The notes under the pieces are model-generated. The model had not been told where the DNA came from, made no database searches, and was given only the letters and a program-made list of their open reading frames with translations. This document shows, in pieces, positions 52,664 through 54,269 of a stretch of 54,269 nucleotides of DNA. The stretch covers positions 1 to 54,269 of the forward strand of contig NZ_AAVU01000047.1 of NCBI RefSeq assembly GCF_000169095.1, given 5' to 3'. Numbering within the stretch: position 1 is the stretch's first letter; the number at the start of each line of letters is the position of its first letter. The position numbers and the translations under genes were made by a program. Origin of the DNA: Lyngbya sp. PCC 8106 (lineage in GTDB: Bacteria > Cyanobacteriota > Cyanobacteriia > Cyanobacteriales > Microcoleaceae).

Positions 52664-53098
52664 ATGGAAGAAATTCTAGAGTTAAAAGAATTACTGCTCA
52701 AAGGCGACATCAAAGGTTCACTCGCGATTGTTGAGGAATTGGAAGAAATGAGTCGGGATGATATTATTAATAATATTCGCAGTCATGCTATTATTTTACT
52801 CCTTCATCTGATTAAACAACAAGCCGAAAATCGCACAACTCGCTCTTGGGATGTTTCTATCCGCAATTCGGTTCGAGAGATTAAGCGCAAAAATAAACGT
52901 TACGAAGCGGGGGGTTATTATCTCAATCAAGAAGAATTACTCGAAACCTTAGAAGAAGCCTATTTAAACGCTATCGATCAAGCTTCTCTAGAAGTTGAAG
53001 AAGGGCGTTATGATTCTAGAGAGTTAAAACAAAAAGTTGATCAAGAAGTGATTTTGCATCAAGCCTTAAATTTAATTCTCGCAGATGAAGATAGTTAA
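52664..53098 (+). CDS. DUF29 family protein
   Basis: From ATG 52664 this gives 144 residues: MEEILELKELLLKGDIKGSL. The LLKGD...A.VEELEEMSRDD, RSHAIILLLHLIKQQAENR and RSWDVSIRNSVREIKRKNKR segments fit DUF29, a helical family abundant in cyanobacteria and often present in many copies. The longer frame from 52373 overlaps the kinase gene in antisense and adds unrelated residues, so it is rejected. Function is unknown; DUF29 genes are often found near mobile DNA and toxin-antitoxin loci. Confidence 0.83.
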   Translation: MEEILELKELLLKGDIKGSLAIVEELEEMSRDDIINNIRSHAIILLLHLIKQQAENRTTRSWDVSIRNSVREIKRKNKRYEAGGYYLNQEELLETLEEAYLNAIDQASLEVEEGRYDSRELKQKVDQEVILHQALNLILADEDS

Positions 53099-53206
53099 AT
53101 GATTTTTTAAGTGTTGGGGCGATGTTGTTGTTTCCATTTTTCAATTTCATCGATAGGGAGTAGTAGCGTTTGGTTTATTATTAACCTAAAAAGTTGGCGA
53201 GCGCAC

Positions 53207-53362
53207 ATGATCCGTCGTCATCGAAGTTCTATTCAATTTGGAGAAAAATACAACTCAGATGGAACTGCTTTTGCTTGGTTTTACTTAAGTACCTTTCCCC
53301 CAGAACCGCCTATTGTATTGGCGTCTAGTCTTTCCTTACCTAGTCGTCGTCAAGCCGCTTAA
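53207..53362 (+). CDS. Possible small ORF, unassigned
   Basis: An ATG at 53207 opens 51 codons: MIRRHRSSIQFGEKYNSDGT, then FAWFYLSTFPPEPP and a stop. It has no family I recognise. The preceding 109 bases are short of other signals, and the frame may be a chance reading or a remnant in the flank of the tnpB element. Confidence 0.25.
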   Translation: MIRRHRSSIQFGEKYNSDGTAFAWFYLSTFPPEPPIVLASSLSLPSRRQAA

Positions 53363-53433
53363 CAAATTTAAGGAGTCGCCGGGGTACAGACCTTGTACCC
53401 TGATGTTAGTGACGTACTCCAGACGTTCGTTGC

Positions 53434-54269
53434 TTAGGCAACAGAACGCTGGCTTCTCCTCTTCTTATTATCAGAAGATTTGCGTTTTATAGTGAGGCGA
53501 ACGCCCAACCCCACTTTTTTTATTAATATTGCCGAATTAATGTCTCTTGACATTGATGCACCACAAGCGCAAGAATGCCAACGATCTGATAATTCTTTAG
53601 GAACACGATTAAGACAAATTGCACAATGTTGAGATGTACCTTTTGGATTGACTTTAACTACTTTCTTGCCAGCTTTTTCAGCTTTGCCAGGAAGTATCTC
53701 GCTAAGAAATCCAGAGATACCAGCATCAGCAAAACTTTTGTTTAACCCAGATTTAGCTGATTGTCCATTAGGTAGAAATGTTCCATTTTCTCCCTGCTTA
53801 GGTTGATTTCGCCTAGACATATTGGATACCTTTAAGTCTTCAACAAATAAGACATCAGCTTTATCTAAGAGTTGATTAGCAATTTCATAGTGCCATTGTT
53901 TACGTTGCCTTGCGATCTTTTGATGAAGTTTCGCTACTTTTTGGTTGAGCTTTCTTCTGGCTTTAGACCCTAATTTTCTACGATCTCTTTTTGATTGAAG
54001 TTTAGCTAATTTATCTTCGGATTGGCGATAGAATTTAGGGAGTTTAACAGCAGTTAAATCACTGCAAGCAACAAAAAACTCTAAACCACTATCAATACCT
54101 AAACTGTTTTCTTCTGTTGGTTGAATATCTACAGTTAGGCTAGGAACTGATTTATCTTCAAGTGTTAGTGTTACATACAAGCCATCAGCTTTTTGGGTAA
54201 TTAAAGCTCTTTTAATTGTCAACCCATCAGGTAAAGGACGATGTTGAATAAACTTAATATTGCCTAATT
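53434..54269 (-). CDS. tnpB: IS605-family TnpB, C-terminal part, cut by window edge
   Basis: The minus-strand frame is open to the right edge of the window. It reads LGNIKFIQHRPLPDGLTIKR, then SLGIDSGLEFFVACSD (RuvC Asp), a charged helical region, VLFVEDLKVSNMSRR (RuvC Glu), the zinc ribbon CAICLNRVP...CACGASM, and SRDINSAI (final Asp). The 5' part is outside. It differs in subfamily from the tnpB genes that carry the 57-bp element: the site after the RuvC Glu reads SNMSRRNQPKQGENG. The hairpin-rich region at 53380-53433 (GGTACAGACCTTGTACC) is probably its right end. Confidence 0.88.
   Translation of the reverse strand, partial: LGNIKFIQHRPLPDGLTIKRALITQKADGLYVTLTLEDKSVPSLTVDIQPTEENSLGIDSGLEFFVACSDLTAVKLPKFYRQSEDKLAKLQSKRDRRKLGSKARRKLNQKVAKLHQKIARQRKQWHYEIANQLLDKADVLFVEDLKVSNMSRRNQPKQGENGTFLPNGQSAKSGLNKSFADAGISGFLSEILPGKAEKAGKKVVKVNPKGTSQHCAICLNRVPKELSDRWHSCACGASMSRDINSAILIKKVGLGVRLTIKRKSSDNKKRRSQRSVA

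Noticed and set aside
53111..53206. Upstream extension of the small ORF near 53.2 kb
   Set aside because: No recognisable protein sequence, and the ORF itself is doubtful.
1..54269. The two tnpB pieces at the window edges as halves of one gene on a circle
   Set aside because: Both are on the minus strand and the left piece is N-terminal while the right is C-terminal, but direct joining does not give a continuous frame and about 40 residues would be missing. With so many tnpB copies, chance is the better explanation.

Overview
The window reads as a filamentous cyanobacterium of the Lyngbya/Limnoraphis/Oscillatoria type. Evidence: many GCGATCGC (HIP1) octamers, ycf3, cyanobacterial glutathione reductase, DUF1822 and DUF29 genes, PEP-CTERM and fasciclin proteins, and many tnpB-type IS605 genes. 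The centrepiece (about 23.07-37.94 kb) is a cyanobactin (N-to-C macrocyclic RiPP) cluster. From memory it closely matches the lyn cluster of Lyngbya sp. PCC 8106; I could not check this by alignment.

Layout. 1-0.93 kb: an IS605-like element cut by the window edge. 0.93-10.64 kb: housekeeping genes (PAS-GAF-degenerate GGDEF protein, GH39-like hydrolase, gor, macro-domain protein, GHL10 hydrolase, membrane protein, ycf3, gatC). 10.9-21.9 kb: a graveyard of nested mobile DNA with four tnpB genes, three of them broken, an IS630 remnant and two dead group II introns. One intron sits exactly inside a tnpB codon. A 57-bp palindromic mini-element has entered three tnpB genes of the window, always as a multiple of three bases. 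21.9-38.35 kb: the cyanobactin cluster and its flanks. 38.4-46.4 kb: alpha/beta hydrolase, then a sigma-like/DUF1822/CHAT-receptor module and a DUF2207 protein with a poly-Gly tail. 46.9-53.1 kb: PEP-CTERM protein, fasciclin lipoprotein, another tnpB, a kinase with a Gly-rich membrane tail and a DUF29 protein. 53.4 kb to the end: a further tnpB cut by the edge.

How the cluster works. LynE carries three core cassettes, one ACMPCYP and two VCMPCYP, each between GVDAS and SYD signals. LynD (YcaO heterocyclase) would turn the two cysteines of each core into thiazolines. LynA (PatA-type subtilisin) would cut before the core. LynG (oxidase plus PatG-type macrocyclase) would remove SYD and close the ring. 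LynF (ABBA prenyltransferase) would prenylate the tyrosine. LynB and two proteins with a PatC tail have no assigned role. Unusual points: the PatC tail is carried on two unrelated beta-sandwich domains; an RHH-like/HNH gene pair sits between lynD and lynE; a lynG'/lynF' fusion scar records a lost second F-G copy; a DUF5829 (VOC-like) gene lies between lynF and lynG; repeat-derived DNA lies upstream of and in frame inside lynG; and a methyltransferase remnant abuts its 3' end.
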